Below are positions 61,691-64,000 of a stretch of DNA of 64,000 nucleotides, piece by piece. The stretch comes from Pelecanus crispus. Its lineage: Eukaryota > Chordata > Aves > Pelecaniformes > Pelecanidae. Where the stretch lies: contig NC_134649.1 of assembly GCF_030463565.1 (NCBI RefSeq), positions 38,341,044 to 38,405,043 on the forward strand, read 5' to 3'. The translations under genes were made by a program, and so were the position numbers. The notes beneath the pieces are model-generated. The model saw nothing but the letters and a program-made list of their open reading frames with translations, was not told the DNA's origin and ran no database searches. Positions within the stretch are counted from its first letter, which is position 1. The number at the start of each line of letters is the position of its first letter.

Positions 61691-64000
61691 AACACTATGC
61701 ACAGAGAAACCCTCTTTGTCACGGGTCAGTCTTTGCCAGCAATGTCTTGGTCAGGATGGCTTGCCCCGAGATAGATCACCTAACGTGTCAGTGTCCACTA
61801 AACCAGGGCGTAAACAAGACGCATCCCAGGAGTTGAGCTCAGGCAGGGGGCTGCTCAGCACTAAGCTTCTTACATAGACAGTCTTTACCAGGTGCTTCAG
61901 TTCATTAATGCTTGGGTTGAAGATGGTATTAAGAACTGCAGATTTGCTGTCAGTCTGGATGAAGAGGCAGCAGATTTCAGTAAGGCTGAGAGACATTGGG
62001 ATCTCTCTGGCCAGAGGCAAGTAATTCATCACGGAAGGAAATGAATCTCACTATCAGAGAAGAGCTGGGGATGGAAGATATTTTATCCCGTTAGCTGGTC
62101 AGAAAACTTATGTTTCTTTGAATACAGTCCTTCTAACTTGTCTGTCCCGCTATCCCTCATCTTAGCTCTCCTTGGAATCCCTTCTGCTAATTACTATGAA
62201 TAATTAAAAGATTACAATTCCCCCCCAAAGCGCCACATGCCATCCTAGTGAATCACCAACCTGTAAGATTAGATTTGATAGCTCCCAGTACAGTCATGCC
62301 TTGGTCTTCAAAGGCACAACCTTGGAGCTAAAAGAGTGGACCCTGGCTGTAACCAAGCAAGCTCCATGCCAGCCCACCATCATGCTGGAAGATGTGATGA
62401 TGCACTCCAATCCTTGGAGGCTCAGCTGTTGGCCAAGGGAAGAGAGGGACTAAGTGCCTTCATTCACCAGACATTCACAAGTCTTGCATCAGTTTTCAGG
62501 AACCCACACTTCCCAGCAATTAATGATTAGGCTGCCTCAACCTAGAGTCTTCACTGGAAGGGGAACACATGAGGCACTGCATCCTGACTGAGCCAAAAGA
62601 GAACACCGTGAGGTGCAAACCAGGGAGTACTCCAGGATGGATAAGCCACCATATAACTCTTTCACTAAAAATCAGGGACTCAAAGGGACCTGCAGCCCTA
62701 ATGACTCCCATCTTCTAGCCCTAAAGCTAGAAGAGATGTTGCATCTGTTGCCCAGGAAATCCAGTGTGACAGTAGGAAACATGGAGGATTGGAAGCCTCC
62801 AGACAAAGCAAGATGGGGAAGGTGGGAAGAAGGGAAAGGAGGATAAGAAGGGCCAGATGCAAGTCCCTGCAGGTCCACTCTATCGTCAGGGTTGATCTGT
62901 GGCTCAGGCCAATTTGATACCAAAGGTGAAACAAAGCAGCCAGACCCAACCTAAAACTGAGAAGCTTCTGGGTTCCCTGGAAGTCTGAAGGCAGTGAGAT
63001 ACAGAAGTAACAGATTCACAGCTCCACTGACTTGCCTCTTGGCTGAAGTATGAGTCACACGCTGCTTCTTGCCATAAGGATATGGCATTCACATTCTCAC
63101 CAGACCTAAGCCATCTCTTCCAGATCCAGCTCCACTGGGTAGCAGCTGTGCATAGGTTAGCACACAGACAAATCTCAGGGTCCTTCCACAGGCTGATGCT
63201 CACTGATGTCAATATAGATTTACTGTTCTGCAGCATAAATCAGCAAAAGCACATTATTCAGGAGAACCAGAGCCCCAGGCCAAGCTGTGCTCTGCCAGTG
63301 GGAGTTTGTTCTCACTTTCTAATGGACTAACAGGTGGCCCTAGAGGCCACATGTTTTCCAGAAATATTTTTAAAGGATGTTCGAGTGCACTTATAAAAAA
63401 AAAAAAGAGCAGCAGGTGCAGATTGTTATAAACTTTTTATCTCTTCCAGCCTCAAAGTCACACAAAGGCAGAGGAGTCTCCCCACACAGACTTCAGAAGG
63501 ACATTAAAAAAAAAGAAAAAGAAAAAAAAAAAAAAGGAAAAAAAGGAGAGATGAGTAATACAGCTTTGAAGTCTCAGGAGATGTGGCCTATCTGCAACAA
63601 GACCACCAATTCCAAGCCCAATATCTTCACGCCAAACGAGGAAAGAAGCCAGCACAGGTCTCCTTTGATAGCAGGGAATTTTCTCACTCCAGCAGTATAA
63701 CAATCCTGTTTTGTGCCTTGATTGATACAGGGTCTCAAATCTGTGCCTGGGACAGGGCTACCAACTATGCTGGGCTACGCTTGACCGTCATTCAGAGAGA
63801 AATCCCACATAAGGAAAACTTGTACCATAAACTTTTTTTTTCCTTAAACAGCAGCTATTTGAAACTGTTTAATGGATTTATATATTGAAAATTACCTGAC
63901 AGATGTCATGACAGTTCCACAAGGTATCACATGGCATCTGTCACACACGCAGCACGTAAGATCCATTGGTTGTGTGCATCTCATGCACAGGCTTTGCACG

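Larger units (their letters stand above)
56417..64000 (-). other. PODXL2: Probable PODXL2 intron 1 (3' part)
   Basis: No signal-peptide exon or CpG island is seen, so the first exon is likely beyond the window, consistent with the large first intron in human. The content includes a 22-bp tandem duplication at 61647-61690, A-rich tracts at 63395-63406 and 63504-63549, a minus-strand ORF followed by a poly(A) signal (59229-59575), and a 296-codon plus-strand ORF (59855-60745). None of these is recognised as a gene. Confidence 0.65.

Noticed and set aside
1-64000. CRISPR arrays, operons, insertion sequences, tRNA or rRNA genes
   Set aside because: No regularly spaced direct repeats, terminal-inverted-repeat elements or cloverleaf/rRNA sequences were seen. 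The window is vertebrate nuclear DNA.
1-64000. CR1 retrotransposon 3' ends, the usual avian repeat
   Set aside because: I looked by eye for the short ATTCTATGA-type terminal repeats and the conserved CR1 3' region on both strands and found none. A RepeatMasker run would be needed to exclude old fragments.

Overview
This is a vertebrate nuclear genomic window. It has spliced genes with GT-AG introns, long non-coding introns, a CpG-island promoter and AATAAA-type poly(A) signals, and no operons or other prokaryotic features. The order MGLL - ABTB1 - PODXL2, with MGLL convergent to the other two, matches the human 3q21 neighbourhood. I saw no mammalian interspersed repeats (no Alu- or L1-like sequence), and the proteins are close to but distinct from the human ones. 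A bird is the best guess; another sauropsid is not excluded.

Layout. (1) 1-7.5 kb, plus strand: an MGLL intron, its last two coding exons (2510-2725 and 3710-3835) and a long 3'UTR ending near a poly(A) signal at 7496-7501. (2) About 7.5-16.7 kb: the space between the convergent 3' ends of MGLL and ABTB1. It has no recognisable gene, but poly(A) hexamers on both strands cluster around 13.7-14.0 kb. (3) 17.1-42.1 kb, minus strand: all of ABTB1. I rebuilt 12 coding exons with consistent splice phases, giving 477 codons plus stop, including a 46-nt exon. Its ATG lies in a CpG island at about 41.75-42.36 kb. (4) 42.4-47.1 kb: a degenerate GC-rich minisatellite next to the ABTB1 promoter, then sequence that is either a very long PODXL2 3'UTR or holds an unrecognised minus-strand terminal exon. 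(5) 47.1-56.4 kb, minus strand: PODXL2 coding exons 2-7 by human numbering, comprising mucin domain, cysteine-containing domain, stalk, transmembrane segment and a cytoplasmic tail ending in DTHL. (6) 56.4-64 kb: most likely PODXL2 intron 1. The signal-peptide exon was not found and probably lies beyond the window.

The three genes are neighbours, not a pathway. MGLL is the serine hydrolase that ends 2-arachidonoylglycerol signalling, ABTB1 is an ankyrin/double-BTB protein linked to CUL3 ubiquitination, and PODXL2 (endoglycan) is a CD34-family sialomucin. No new multi-gene system is evident. The most useful leads are the terminal-exon-like ORF between ABTB1 and PODXL2, two unexplained ORFs in PODXL2 intron 1, and the minisatellite beside the ABTB1 promoter.
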